Assembly (NCBI RefSeq): GCF_010681825.2
Contig: NZ_CP066776.1
Location: 3,286,001 to 3,350,000 of the forward strand
Length of the DNA: 64,000 nt
Direction of reading: 5' to 3'
From: Sulfuriroseicoccus oceanibius
Lineage (GTDB): Bacteria; Verrucomicrobiota; Verrucomicrobiia; Verrucomicrobiales; SLCJ01
A model generated the notes under the pieces. The model searched no databases. It was not told the origin of the DNA and saw only the letters and a list, made by a program, of their open reading frames with translations. Each line of letters starts with the position of its first letter. Position 1 is the stretch's first letter. This document shows positions 41,785 to 49,031 of this stretch, in pieces. The position numbers and the translations under genes were made by a program.

Positions 41785-42573
41785 CTATAAGCCCGTCGGG
41801 TGATCAAGGAACAAATGCTCGGCACCGAATCGATTGGCGAGCCATTTTGCCAACGCCCTCACGCCGAAGGTCTCGGTCGCGTAATGCCCGGCGTAGATCA
41901 AATTCACGCCCAACTCCTCCGCCAGAGGGTACGACCAATGCGGCCCCTCACCCGTGATGAAGGTATCGACGCCAGCCGCGGCAATCGCAGCCACTTCGCT
42001 ACCCGCCCCACCCGTAATCACCCCGACACGACCAACTGTTGAGTCCGCCCGTCCGGGGCAATGATGCACAGCCGCCCCGGTCGCGTCTCCCACCCGGGCA
42101 ACCAATTCATCCAAACTGATCTCCATCGGTTGCTGCAGCCCGAGCTCGATCCCCTTCCACGGGAAGAATGGCTCAGGAGAGTCCATCCCGATCGCCTTGG
42201 CGAGACATTCGTTGTTCCCCAACATCGGATGCACATCGAGCGGAATGTGGCTGGAATAAATCGCCATCCCCGCGTCCATCGCCAGCTTGAGTTTCCGGAA
42301 CATCGAGCCCGTTACTGGCTGCGCCCCCTGCCAGAACATACCGTGATGCACAAGCAAGAGATCACAGCCCGAAGCCACTGCCTTTTCGACCACCGGCAAG
42401 GAAGCATCCACCGCCGCACCAATCCTGGTCACCGTCCCCTTACCCTCGAGCTGCAGACCATTCATTGCCCCGGAATAATCCGGTACCTCAGCCACATTCA
42501 ACTCGGCATCCATCATCGCCACCGCACGTTGCAATGCGGTCACTCCATCGTTGGAAGTCATCTGTTCTGACAT
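41785..42573 (-). CDS. Nif3-like dinuclear metal centre protein (YbgI/DUF34 family)
   Basis: A 262-aa Nif3/YbgI-family protein. Members form toroidal hexamers with a two-metal site; the reaction is unsettled, with GTP cyclohydrolase I type 2 suggested from annotation transfer only. Seen: DYSGAMNGLQLEG, the metal-binding DLLLVHHGMFWQGAQP with its His pair, IYSSHIPLDVHPMLGNNECL, VGVITGGAGSEVAAIAAAGV, DTFITGEGPHWSYPLAEELG and the closing NLIYAGHYATETFGVRALA. The ATG at 42573 (MSEQMTSNDG) was chosen; a longer frame to 42783 is only the tandem repeat read as protein. It has a 349-bp repeat-laden upstream region. Confidence 0.9.
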   Translation of the reverse strand: MSEQMTSNDGVTALQRAVAMMDAELNVAEVPDYSGAMNGLQLEGKGTVTRIGAAVDASLPVVEKAVASGCDLLLVHHGMFWQGAQPVTGSMFRKLKLAMDAGMAIYSSHIPLDVHPMLGNNECLAKAIGMDSPEPFFPWKGIELGLQQPMEISLDELVARVGDATGAAVHHCPGRADSTVGRVGVITGGAGSEVAAIAAAGVDTFITGEGPHWSYPLAEELGVNLIYAGHYATETFGVRALAKWLANRFGAEHLFLDHPTGL

Positions 42574-42685
42574 ACCAACCAAGCAACCACAGACCACACA
42601 CCACGCACAGTGATTTTTTCCTCGGAAAAATCCACAGAGCAGGAATCGCTGCGCTCCGATTGCGACAGAGATACCGAAGTCGCGT

Positions 42686-42757
42686 CCGACCTTCCGACCT
42701 TCCGACCTTCCGACCTTCCGACCTTCCGACCTTCCGACCTTCCGACCTTCCGACCTT
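42686..42757. repeat. 8-bp tandem repeat, nine perfect copies
   Basis: The unit CCGACCTT occurs nine times without a mismatch, followed by a broken copy. The length is not a multiple of three, so an open frame through it (reading GRKVGRSE repeatedly on the minus strand) is an artefact. It lies 113 bp upstream of the Nif3-like start codon. Copy number is likely to vary by slippage. Confidence 0.97.
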
Positions 42758-42764
42758 CCAGACT

Positions 42765-42827
42765 CCCCGAAGGGGAGACGCAAACCAGCCCAGGGTGAAG
42801 GGAGCCTCAGGCGACCTCACCCTGGGA
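42765..42827. repeat. interspersed palindromic repeat, family 1, copy 1
   Basis: A 63-bp element aligning without gaps to 47072-47134 with 57 of 63 positions the same by my count. It begins CCCCGAAGGGG (itself a small palindrome) and contains a 10-bp perfect stem, CCCAGGGTGA at 42789-42798 and TCACCCTGGG at 42817-42826, around an inner GAGCCT/AGGCGA stretch. This is REP-like: short, palindromic, intergenic. No transposase is nearby. Confidence 0.9.
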
Positions 42828-42922
42828 GAAGGCGACCAATCCCAACCGGCCGAGCGTAAGACGCTGACGGAGCGCACAGGGAGCCCGATGGCCGCGCCCT
42901 GCACTCCGCCACGTCACGTCAC

Positions 42923-44116
42923 TTACGATGCCTTCACATCCGCAGACACTGTATCAGCCAGCTTTGCCACGTTGATATAATCGATCAGCTCACGCCAACG
43001 ACCGAAGCGATTACGATGAGGCCGGCAGATCAGCCGCGGCAGCTCCTCCAACCCCTTCTCTGTCTGCTCTGGGATCAGCGGCCCGCCCTTCTTAAACTCG
43101 CCACTCACCAACAAATCACTAAAGCGCTTGTTAATTTCGTCCACCGCATCGTCGTGCAACTCGTGATGCATACGAATCGACATGCGGTCGCGGCAGAACC
43201 GATACGAATGGAAGTTCGTGTAGAAACGCAGCACCTGATCCACGGCATCCTCCACACTGTCCGTCACGGTGAACAAACTCATATCTTCAGGAGAGATCAA
43301 CTCACCTGCCAACAAGTGCTCTTTGATAAAGCGCTCAAAGCTCTTCCAATACGTACCGCCCGGTTCATCAAGCAATATGATTGGCTGGATCGCCGCCTTG
43401 CCGGTTTGGATCAATGTGAGAATCTCGAACCCTTCGTCCATCGTACCAAAGCCCCCAGGGAAGAGTACAAACGCATCCCCTTCTTTTACAAACGACAGCT
43501 TGCGCGTGAAGAAGTAGTTAAATGTAACCAACTTCTCATCGTCGCGGATTGTCTCGTTGGCGCTTTGCTCAAATGGCAGGTCGATGTTCAGCCCAAAACT
43601 GTGCTCGCGCCCTGCTCCGAGCTGGGCCCCGCCCATGATGCCATCGCCGGCACCGGTGATGGCCATCCACCCCTTGTCGCGCATCTTCGCAGCAAAGGTC
43701 ACTGCCGAGCGGTACGACGGCAGGTGCGAATGCGTCCGTGCCGATCCATAGCAAACCACTTTACGGTGGTTACGGTAAGGCTTGAACATCTCATTGGCTT
43801 CGCGCATTTCCTTCATCGCGCGGTTGATCAACTTCATGTCGCCCTGGCCCGTATTATCCGCACCGATCTTGAGGGCCGTGATGATCATCTCACGCACGAG
43901 GCTGTTGCAGGAATCGTCGCACGACCACTCGGAAACAATTTCGTTCAATTGCGCATCAAGGCGCTTGTTTCCTGTCGAGCCGCGATACTCATCCGGCAAC
44001 GCCAGGATTCCGCCACCGGTGAAATCACGGTCGTGAAGGGACTCATCAACCCCCGCGTTATCAGCGTCGTTGAGTTTGGATCCTCCGGTCTTCAAGGCAT
44101 ATGGTCGTCTGCTCAT
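42923..44116 (-). CDS. LOG-family protein (TIGR00730-like, long form)
   Basis: A 397-aa member of the LOG ('lysine decarboxylase-like') family, whose characterised members are cytokinin riboside 5'-monophosphate phosphoribohydrolases or nucleotide 5'-monophosphate nucleosidases. The core lies at about residues 115-285: VVCYGSARTHSHLPSYRSAV, AITGAGDGIMGGAQLGAG and the signature VLFPGGFGTMDEGFEILTLI (PGGxGTxxE). About 110 residues precede the core and about 100 follow, so it is longer than the plant-type enzymes and closer to the long bacterial form. It stands alone, divergent from the first DAHP synthase gene. Confidence 0.88.
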   Translation of the reverse strand: MSRRPYALKTGGSKLNDADNAGVDESLHDRDFTGGGILALPDEYRGSTGNKRLDAQLNEIVSEWSCDDSCNSLVREMIITALKIGADNTGQGDMKLINRAMKEMREANEMFKPYRNHRKVVCYGSARTHSHLPSYRSAVTFAAKMRDKGWMAITGAGDGIMGGAQLGAGREHSFGLNIDLPFEQSANETIRDDEKLVTFNYFFTRKLSFVKEGDAFVLFPGGFGTMDEGFEILTLIQTGKAAIQPIILLDEPGGTYWKSFERFIKEHLLAGELISPEDMSLFTVTDSVEDAVDQVLRFYTNFHSYRFCRDRMSIRMHHELHDDAVDEINKRFSDLLVSGEFKKGGPLIPEQTEKGLEELPRLICRPHRNRFGRWRELIDYINVAKLADTVSADVKAS

Positions 44117-44240
44117 GGCGCTGAGCTTGCCCGATGATTCTCAACACGGTCAATCATTACCGATTCATCGCGCATATTCCTCGCACCGCCCCCAGTCCCC
44201 CCTTGACCCACCGCCAATGCTCCGGCACTAGTCCAGTGCT

Positions 44241-45296
44241 ATGGAAATCACCGAGGACTTGCGCATCCGCAACATCGACCCGCTCATCTCACCAGTTCTG
44301 CTCGAAAAGCAGCTCCCGCTTGGTGATGCAGAAGCGGCCACCGTCAGCAACGCCCGCAAAGCTGCCGCCGACATCCTCCACGGTCGTGACGACCGCCTGC
44401 TCACCGTCGTAGGACCATGTTCGATCCACGACCCAGCCGCAGCGCTCGACTATGCCGCCCGCCTCAAAGAAGTGATTCCCCAGTATCAGGACGATTTGCT
44501 CATCATGATGCGCGTCTACTTTGAAAAGCCACGCACCACCGTCGGCTGGAAAGGATTGGTCAACGACCCCGACCTCAACGGATCCTTCGAAATCAACAAA
44601 GGCCTCAAGATCGGCCGCAAGCTCTTGCTCGACCTCGCCGCCATGGGCATCCCATCGGCCACCGAGTTCCTCGACACCATCACCCCTCAGTACATCGCCG
44701 ACCTCGTCGCGTGGGGCGCCATCGGTGCTCGCACCACCGAAAGCCAGATCCACCGCCAACTTGCCTCGGGTCTTTCGATGCCGGTCGGGTTCAAGAACGG
44801 CACAGGCGGCAGCTGCCAAATCGCCGTCGACGCCATCCAGGCCGCCCAAGGCGCTCACCACTTCCTCGGTGCCACCAACCAAGGTCTGTGCGCCATCGTC
44901 GAAACCTCTGGCAACGAAGACTGCCACCTCATCCTGCGCGGCTCGTCCGCCGGCCCGAACTACGACGCCGCCTCGGTCGCCGATGCCGTCGAATTGCTCA
45001 CCAAGACCGGTCTCGACCCTCAGTTGATGATCGACTGCTCGCACGGCAACAGCTTGAAAAAGCACGAAAACCAGCCGCGTGTCGCCGCTGAAGTCGGTGA
45101 GCAAATCGCAGCAGGCAACGAGGCCATCGCCGCGGTCATGATCGAGAGCAACCTCGTCGAAGGAAACCAAAAGCTCACCGACGACCCATCCCAGCTCACC
45201 TACGGCCAGAGCATCACCGATGCCTGCATCAACTGGGACACCACCCTCGAAGTCTTCGACACCCTGGCTCAATCCGTCCGCGCCCGCCGCGGATAA
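44241..45296 (+). CDS. 3-deoxy-7-phosphoheptulonate synthase (type I, AroG/F/H-like), copy 1
   Basis: Condenses phosphoenolpyruvate with erythrose 4-phosphate to open the shikimate pathway. The 351-aa product shows the type I core: VVGPCSIHDPAAALDYAARL, MMRVYFEKPRTTVGWKGLVN with DPDLNGSF after it, GIPSATEFLDTITPQYIADL, the WGAIGARTTESQIHRQLASG stretch, MPVGFKNGTGG, ILRGSSAGPNYD and MIDCSHGNSLKKHENQP. The N-terminal ITEDLRIRNIDPLISPVLL is the region that carries feedback-inhibitor binding in AroG/F/H. A second gene of identical length lies at 45990-47045. A terminator begins 87 bases after the stop codon. Confidence 0.96.
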   Translation: MEITEDLRIRNIDPLISPVLLEKQLPLGDAEAATVSNARKAAADILHGRDDRLLTVVGPCSIHDPAAALDYAARLKEVIPQYQDDLLIMMRVYFEKPRTTVGWKGLVNDPDLNGSFEINKGLKIGRKLLLDLAAMGIPSATEFLDTITPQYIADLVAWGAIGARTTESQIHRQLASGLSMPVGFKNGTGGSCQIAVDAIQAAQGAHHFLGATNQGLCAIVETSGNEDCHLILRGSSAGPNYDAASVADAVELLTKTGLDPQLMIDCSHGNSLKKHENQPRVAAEVGEQIAAGNEAIAAVMIESNLVEGNQKLTDDPSQLTYGQSITDACINWDTTLEVFDTLAQSVRARRG

Positions 45297-45312
45297 GGCA
45301 AAGGCTTGATGG

Positions 45313-45342
45313 CCACAAAAAGGCGCGAAAAGACACAAAAAA
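45313..45342. repeat. left inverted repeat of the GxxExxY element
   Basis: Thirty bases starting GCCACAAAAAGGCGCG and continuing AAAAGACACAAAAA. The reverse complement occurs at 45828-45857 with one mismatch (G for A at the 14th base). The pair encloses the GxxExxY gene and a terminator, defining a 545-bp unit inserted 16 bases after the first DAHP synthase stop codon. GAT occurs beside both ends, which could be a short target duplication or chance. Confidence 0.92.
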
Positions 45343-45383
45343 GAATTGGCCAAATAACCTTTACTCCCGATTCCCCAAAGATG

Positions 45384-45420
45384 CGTTCAGGACACTCTTC
45401 AGTCCTGAACGTATTTTTTT
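45384..45420 (+). terminator. strong intrinsic terminator overlapping the GxxExxY stop codon
   Basis: CGTTCAGGAC (45384-45393) pairs perfectly with GTCCTGAACG (45402-45411) around an 8-nt loop, then T-A and seven T residues on the plus strand. It would stop transcripts from the upstream DAHP synthase gene. Its right arm also encodes the last residues (VQD) and stop codon of the minus-strand GxxExxY gene, so it lies inside the inverted-repeat element. Confidence 0.9.
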
Positions 45421-45770
45421 ATGAATAGCTTTGGAGCACCGAAGTTGATCAACAGCCCATCTCGCGTCTTCGAGGACCTCAAGTAATCAAGGAGTTGAGC
45501 AACGTGCTCAGTTGTGATCGCCCGACAGGCCTTGAGTTCGATGATTAACCGACCATCAACGAGCAAATCAACGAAGTACTCCCCTAAAACAGCCCCGTCC
45601 TCATCGTAGACGGTCAACGGGTGTTGTTGAGCAACCGGGATGCCCTGTAACTTCAACCGATGAAACAAAGCGTTCTCATACACTTTCTCGAGGTGTCCGC
45701 TGCGATGGTACCTGTGGATGGAAAAGCTGGTTTCCCGAACAATATCGCATAGCTCGTTGATCGCTTTCAT
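45399..45770 (-). CDS. GxxExxY protein, PD-(D/E)XK nuclease-like
   Basis: A 123-aa protein of the GxxExxY family, named after the motif seen here as G25-H-L-E28-K-V-Y31. Further on, D68 in EYFVDLLVDG and E78-L-K80 in RLIIELKA give the D-x9-E-x-K arrangement of PD-(D/E)XK nucleases; the family is counted in that superfamily but its activity is not established. The ATG at 45770 has a good GAGGGAT ribosome site upstream; an open frame to 45908 would run through the right inverted repeat. The gene is enclosed by 30-bp inverted repeats, and the enclosed DNA looks less G+C rich than its neighbours. It interrupts a tandem pair of DAHP synthase genes. Confidence 0.88.
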   Translation of the reverse strand: MKAINELCDIVRETSFSIHRYHRSGHLEKVYENALFHRLKLQGIPVAQQHPLTVYDEDGAVLGEYFVDLLVDGRLIIELKACRAITTEHVAQLLDYLRSSKTRDGLLINFGAPKLFIKKYVQD

Positions 45771-45827
45771 ATCCCTCAGGCACCATAGCAACACGCACAA
45801 ACACGTTAGAAAAGAACCACGCTTAGC

Positions 45828-45857
45828 TTTTTGTGTCTTTTCGTGCCTTTTTGTGGC
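45828..45857. repeat. right inverted repeat of the GxxExxY element
   Basis: Inverted partner of 45313-45342, 29 of 30 positions complementary. It lies 57 bp upstream of the GxxExxY start codon, so it may also carry that gene's promoter. The second DAHP synthase start is 132 bp further on. Confidence 0.92.
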
Positions 45858-45989
45858 GATCCCAAATGATCCGCAGATGGGCTCGTCAGCGGTTGACGGC
45901 TTCTCCACTCACACGCACAATCGGAAGTGAACTTGGCGGACGCCGCCGAATCACCCCGATTCATTTTCCCAGCAATTCTCCAGTACCCG

Positions 45990-47045
45990 ATGAAAAACAC
46001 AGACGACCTCCGCATTGCCGAAATCGACCCATTGATGGCACCACAACTTCTCATGAAGGAGTTGCCGGTTTCGGACAAAGCCTCCGAACTCGTTGCAGCC
46101 ACCCGCGCCGCCAACGAAGCTATTCTCAACCGCAACGACCCGCGGCTGCTCGTCGTCGTCGGCCCATGCTCGATCCACGACACCGATGCCGCTCTGGAAT
46201 ACGGTCATCAGCTCAAGGAGCTCGCCGAAAAACACAAGGACACCCTCGTGATCGTGATGCGCGTCTACTTCGAAAAACCGCGCACCACCATCGGCTGGAA
46301 GGGACTCATCAACGACCCATGCCTCGACGACTCGTTCGACATCAACCGCGGCCTCCATACCGCACGCAAGCTGCTCATCGATCTGGCGAACATGGGTGTC
46401 CCAGCCGGCACTGAGTTCCTCGACACCATCTCCCCGCAGTACATCGCCGACTTGGTTACCTGGGGCGCCATCGGAGCGCGCACCACGGAGAGCCAGGTCC
46501 ACCGCGAACTCGCGTCCGGTCTGTCGATGCCAGTCGGCTTCAAAAACGGAACCGGCGGCAGCCTCCAAATCGCCATCGACGCAATCAAGGCCGCCAGCTA
46601 CCCACACCACTTCCTCTCGGTCACGAAGCACGGTGTAGCCGCCATTGTCACCACCGAGGGCAACGAAGCCTGCCACGTCATCCTGCGCGGTGCGTCGTCC
46701 GGCCCGAACTACGACGCCGGCAGCGTAGCCAAAGCCTGTGCCGACTTGAAAGCCGCCGGACTCACCGAGACCGTCATGATCGACTGCTCGCACGGCAATA
46801 GCAAAAAAGACTACCGCAACCAACCAGGAGTTGCCTCCACCGTGGCCGCCCAGATCGCCGAAGGCAACAAAGCCATCACCTCGGTCATGATCGAGAGCAA
46901 TCTCCACGAAGGCAATCAGCCTCTCGCCGCACGCGACCAACTCGCCCACGGCGTCAGCATCACCGATGCCTGCGTTAACTGGGAGACCACCGTCGCCATG
47001 ATCGAAGAGCTCTCCGACGCCGTGAAATCCCGCATGGCCAAATAA
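45990..47045 (+). CDS. 3-deoxy-7-phosphoheptulonate synthase (type I), copy 2
   Basis: Paralogue of the enzyme at 44241-45296, also 351 aa, and co-linear with it throughout: NTDDLRIAEIDPLMAPQLLM, VVGPCSIHDTDAALEYGHQL, VMRVYFEKPRTTIGWKGLIN, WGAIGARTTESQVHRELASG, MIDCSHGNSKKDYRNQPGVA. The catalytic core is nearly the same in both; the N-terminal regulatory stretch and the outer helices differ more. In enterobacteria such paralogues respond to different aromatic amino acids; whether these do is unknown. The ATG at 45990 matches the copy 1 start; a frame to 45927 is non-homologous. Confidence 0.96.
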   Translation: MKNTDDLRIAEIDPLMAPQLLMKELPVSDKASELVAATRAANEAILNRNDPRLLVVVGPCSIHDTDAALEYGHQLKELAEKHKDTLVIVMRVYFEKPRTTIGWKGLINDPCLDDSFDINRGLHTARKLLIDLANMGVPAGTEFLDTISPQYIADLVTWGAIGARTTESQVHRELASGLSMPVGFKNGTGGSLQIAIDAIKAASYPHHFLSVTKHGVAAIVTTEGNEACHVILRGASSGPNYDAGSVAKACADLKAAGLTETVMIDCSHGNSKKDYRNQPGVASTVAAQIAEGNKAITSVMIESNLHEGNQPLAARDQLAHGVSITDACVNWETTVAMIEELSDAVKSRMAK

Positions 47046-47071
47046 GCCAGCACTCACCCGTCGAAGATTTT

Positions 47072-47134
47072 CCCCGAAGGGGAATCGCAAATCAGCCCAG
47101 GGTGAACGGAGCCTAAGGCGACGTCACCCTGGGA
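47072..47134. repeat. interspersed palindromic repeat, family 1, copy 2
   Basis: Second copy of the 63-bp element at 42765-42827. The stem CCCAGGGTGA (47096-47105) and TCACCCTGGG (47124-47133) is fully conserved, while four of six differences lie outside it. It starts 26 bp after the second DAHP synthase stop codon in a 229-bp gap that holds nothing else I recognise. Confidence 0.9.
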
Positions 47135-47274
47135 ACTCCAAACGCAGCCATCCGGCCAAGCGTGCGATCCATTTACCCCGATGAACTCGCCCGCCGGCCG
47201 CTCCCACACCTACGCCACGCCTGAAACGGGCACCGACTGACACCCACCACATCTGCAAGAAGCGCCCACCCACC

Positions 47275-47694
47275 ATGCCCGACTCCTACCAACGCATCCG
47301 CCTGCTCAAAGACTGCCCATGCGGCAGCGGCCGAAACTACGGCGAATGCTGCCACCCGTACCACAAGGGCAAGGCCTATCCGGAAACAGCGGAACAACTC
47401 ATGCGCTCACGCTATTGCGCATACTTCTTCCGCCTCACCGACTACCTCGTCAGCACCCACCACCCCGACACCCGGGACAAAAACCTCCGCGACAAACTCG
47501 AAGAGGAAATCTACGACCTCAACTGGGTCGGACTGCGCATCATCAACTCAAGCAAGGGCCAGGCCGATGACAAAACCGGCAAGGTCGAGTTCTCCGCCGG
47601 GTACTTCTACCTCAACGAAAAACTCGACCTCCACGAGAAGTCACGCTTCCGCCGATTCAAGGGCAAATGGAAGTACCTCGACGCGAAAGGCTAG
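47275..47694 (+). CDS. YchJ-family SEC-C motif protein (UPF0225)
   Basis: A 139-aa protein with an N-terminal SEC-C zinc-binding motif, CPCGSGRNYGECCHPYHKG (C-x-C-x8-C-C type), followed by the YchJ core AYPETAEQLMRSRYCAYFFR and DYLVSTHHPDTRDKN, and the closing strand region VEFSAGYFYLNEKLDLHEKS then RFRRFKGKWKYLDAKG. The family folds like a cystatin/NTF2-type domain; its role is not known. The ATG at 47275 places the zinc motif at about residue 14, as in relatives. A strong terminator follows 26 bases after the stop. Confidence 0.9.
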   Translation: MPDSYQRIRLLKDCPCGSGRNYGECCHPYHKGKAYPETAEQLMRSRYCAYFFRLTDYLVSTHHPDTRDKNLRDKLEEEIYDLNWVGLRIINSSKGQADDKTGKVEFSAGYFYLNEKLDLHEKSRFRRFKGKWKYLDAKG

Positions 47695-47720
47695 CCCACC
47701 AGTTTTACAGAAATTATAAC

Positions 47721-47753
47721 AACCACCCGCTTGTCACGAGCGGGTGGTTTTTT
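47721..47753 (+). terminator. intrinsic terminator of the YchJ-like gene
   Basis: AACCACCCGCT (47721-47731) pairs perfectly with AGCGGGTGGTT (47739-47749) around a 7-nt loop and runs into six T residues. It separates this gene from the L,D-transpeptidase gene that begins 15 bases later. Confidence 0.95.
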
Positions 47754-47767
47754 GCATGCTGCCGCCC

Positions 47768-48766
47768 ATGCGATCCCTCCGTCCCCTTGCCTACGCGGCA
47801 GCAATTCTCTCGACCTGTGCAGGGTTGATCTCTTGCGCCACCACCGCCCCAACCCACAGAAAACTCGCCCCCGGGGAATACGAATGGGCACCGCATCGCG
47901 CGAAGTCCGGCCCGCTACTCGTCGTTGTCAGCATCGACGACCAAATGGCCTACGTGTACCGCAATGGCCTGGAGATTGCCCGCTCCACAGTCAGCACCGG
48001 CCGCCCGGGCAAGGAAACCCCGACCGGCGTATTCACCATCCTTCAACGCAAAGTCGAGCACGAGTCCAACATCTACAAAGGCGCACAAATGCCCTACATG
48101 CAGCGCCTGACCTGGAGCGGCATCGCAATGCACGCCGGCAACCTGCCAGGCTATCCGGCATCCAGTGGCTGCATCCGCCTGCCTCTCGAGTTCTCAGAGA
48201 AAATCTACTCGATCATGGAGAACGGCTCGACCGTGGTGATCACGCGCAAGGCCTCGATCCCGAGCAAATCAGAGAAACCCGCATCGCTACTCCTTTCGAG
48301 CCGCCACCCGGTTCCCAGCGAACGCCCGACCGCCGACCCCGTGGGCACCACCATTTGGCAGCCCGAAAAAAGCCGTACCGGGCCCGTCAGCATTCTCATC
48401 AGCTATGCTGACCGCTCGCTCTACGTCTGGCGCAACGGCAAAAAGATCGGCCAGGCTCCGATCGACATCCGCGACAACGTGCGCGCAATCCCCGAAGGCG
48501 TCTTTATCATGCTAGAGGGCAAGGAATACTCGAAAGCACTCGGCCGCAATGTAAACCCATGGTCGGTGGCCAGCCTCACCGGAGGCCCGCCCAGCAGCAA
48601 CGTGGTGGAAGAACTGCGCGCACGCCTCATCCTTCCACGCGGTTACATGGAAAAGCTCAAGACCGTCGTCTCCCCTGGCACGATTCTGCTCGCAACCCGT
48701 GAACCTAGCAACCGCAGCACCCGCTCAGCTCCCGGCTTTACGATCATGAAGCCTCAGGGCAAGTAG
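47768..48766 (+). CDS. YkuD-type L,D-transpeptidase lipoprotein with a degenerate second domain
   Basis: A 332-aa predicted lipoprotein: the signal peptide ends in a lipobox, LISC (cysteine near residue 21). The first YkuD domain (about residues 40-165) has LLVVVSIDDQMAYVYRNGLE, STGRPGKETPTGVFTI and the catalytic HAGNLPGYPASSGCIRLP with its His and Cys. Such enzymes make 3-3 peptidoglycan cross-links or attach proteins to the wall. A second copy of the fold (about residues 200-315) starts VSILISYADRSLYVWRNGKK and has IPEGVFIMLEGKE, but no SxGC motif and no catalytic Cys, so it is probably structural or ligand-binding. The ATG at 47768 was chosen to place the lipobox correctly. Confidence 0.88.
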   Translation: MRSLRPLAYAAAILSTCAGLISCATTAPTHRKLAPGEYEWAPHRAKSGPLLVVVSIDDQMAYVYRNGLEIARSTVSTGRPGKETPTGVFTILQRKVEHESNIYKGAQMPYMQRLTWSGIAMHAGNLPGYPASSGCIRLPLEFSEKIYSIMENGSTVVITRKASIPSKSEKPASLLLSSRHPVPSERPTADPVGTTIWQPEKSRTGPVSILISYADRSLYVWRNGKKIGQAPIDIRDNVRAIPEGVFIMLEGKEYSKALGRNVNPWSVASLTGGPPSSNVVEELRARLILPRGYMEKLKTVVSPGTILLATREPSNRSTRSAPGFTIMKPQGK

Positions 48767-48795
48767 CACCCTCCGCGCCCCTCAATCTCTCCAAT

Positions 48796-48827
48796 CACGG
48801 CATCCCATCCAGCTGCCGTGTTTTTTT
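48796..48827 (+). terminator. intrinsic terminator of the L,D-transpeptidase gene
   Basis: CACGGCA (48796-48802) pairs with TGCCGTG (48814-48820) around an 11-nt loop, followed by seven T residues. It sits 29 bases after the transpeptidase stop codon. Confidence 0.88.
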
Positions 48828-48830
48828 CCA

Positions 48831-48860
48831 CATAGAGCGAACGATCGCCCGCGCTCTATG
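48831..48860. promoter_or_regulatory. 9-bp inverted repeat upstream of the beta-galactosidase gene
   Basis: CATAGAGCG (48831-48839) and CGCTCTATG (48852-48860) are perfect 9-bp arms with a 12-bp spacer, about 170 bp ahead of the beta-galactosidase start. It directly follows a terminator and has no T tract, so it is more likely an operator, possibly for the GntR/LacI hybrid regulator encoded downstream. The remaining 170 bp show no further clear signal. Confidence 0.5.
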
Positions 48861-49031
48861 CGTAAGTGCCTCCGCATTCCGTTTACGCTGCTAAATGGAA
48901 TCGACCAAGTTCCTGCCAAAAGCTCGACCAAAAAGGCAAGAATCCAGTCGATCATCGGGCCATCGTGGGTCACCCTATTCCACCCACGGTTCCCGACGCA
49001 GCTCAGGAATTCCTCCAACACGAATCACAGC

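Larger units (their letters stand above)
42574..42922. other. repeat-bearing intergenic region between the LOG-family and Nif3-like genes
   Basis: This 349-bp gap between two same-strand genes holds the nine-copy 8-bp tandem repeat and one copy of a 63-bp interspersed palindromic repeat, both listed separately. The base order near the repeat resembles the flank of the second copy at 47.1 kb (CCGGCC followed by AGCGT), so the repeated unit may extend about 30 bp further with lower similarity. I see no open frame with real coding character. Confidence 0.7.

Noticed and set aside
42686-42757. CRISPR array
   Set aside because: The 8-bp units are directly adjacent with no spacers, and no cas gene is present.
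42574-42783. A longer Nif3-like protein with a GRKVGRSE repeat extension
   Set aside because: The extension is the 8-bp tandem repeat translated in frame; family homology begins after the ATG at 42573.
45771-45908. N-terminal extension of the GxxExxY protein
   Set aside because: The extension is a translation of the right inverted repeat and flank; the ATG at 45770 has a good ribosome site and matches where the family domain starts.
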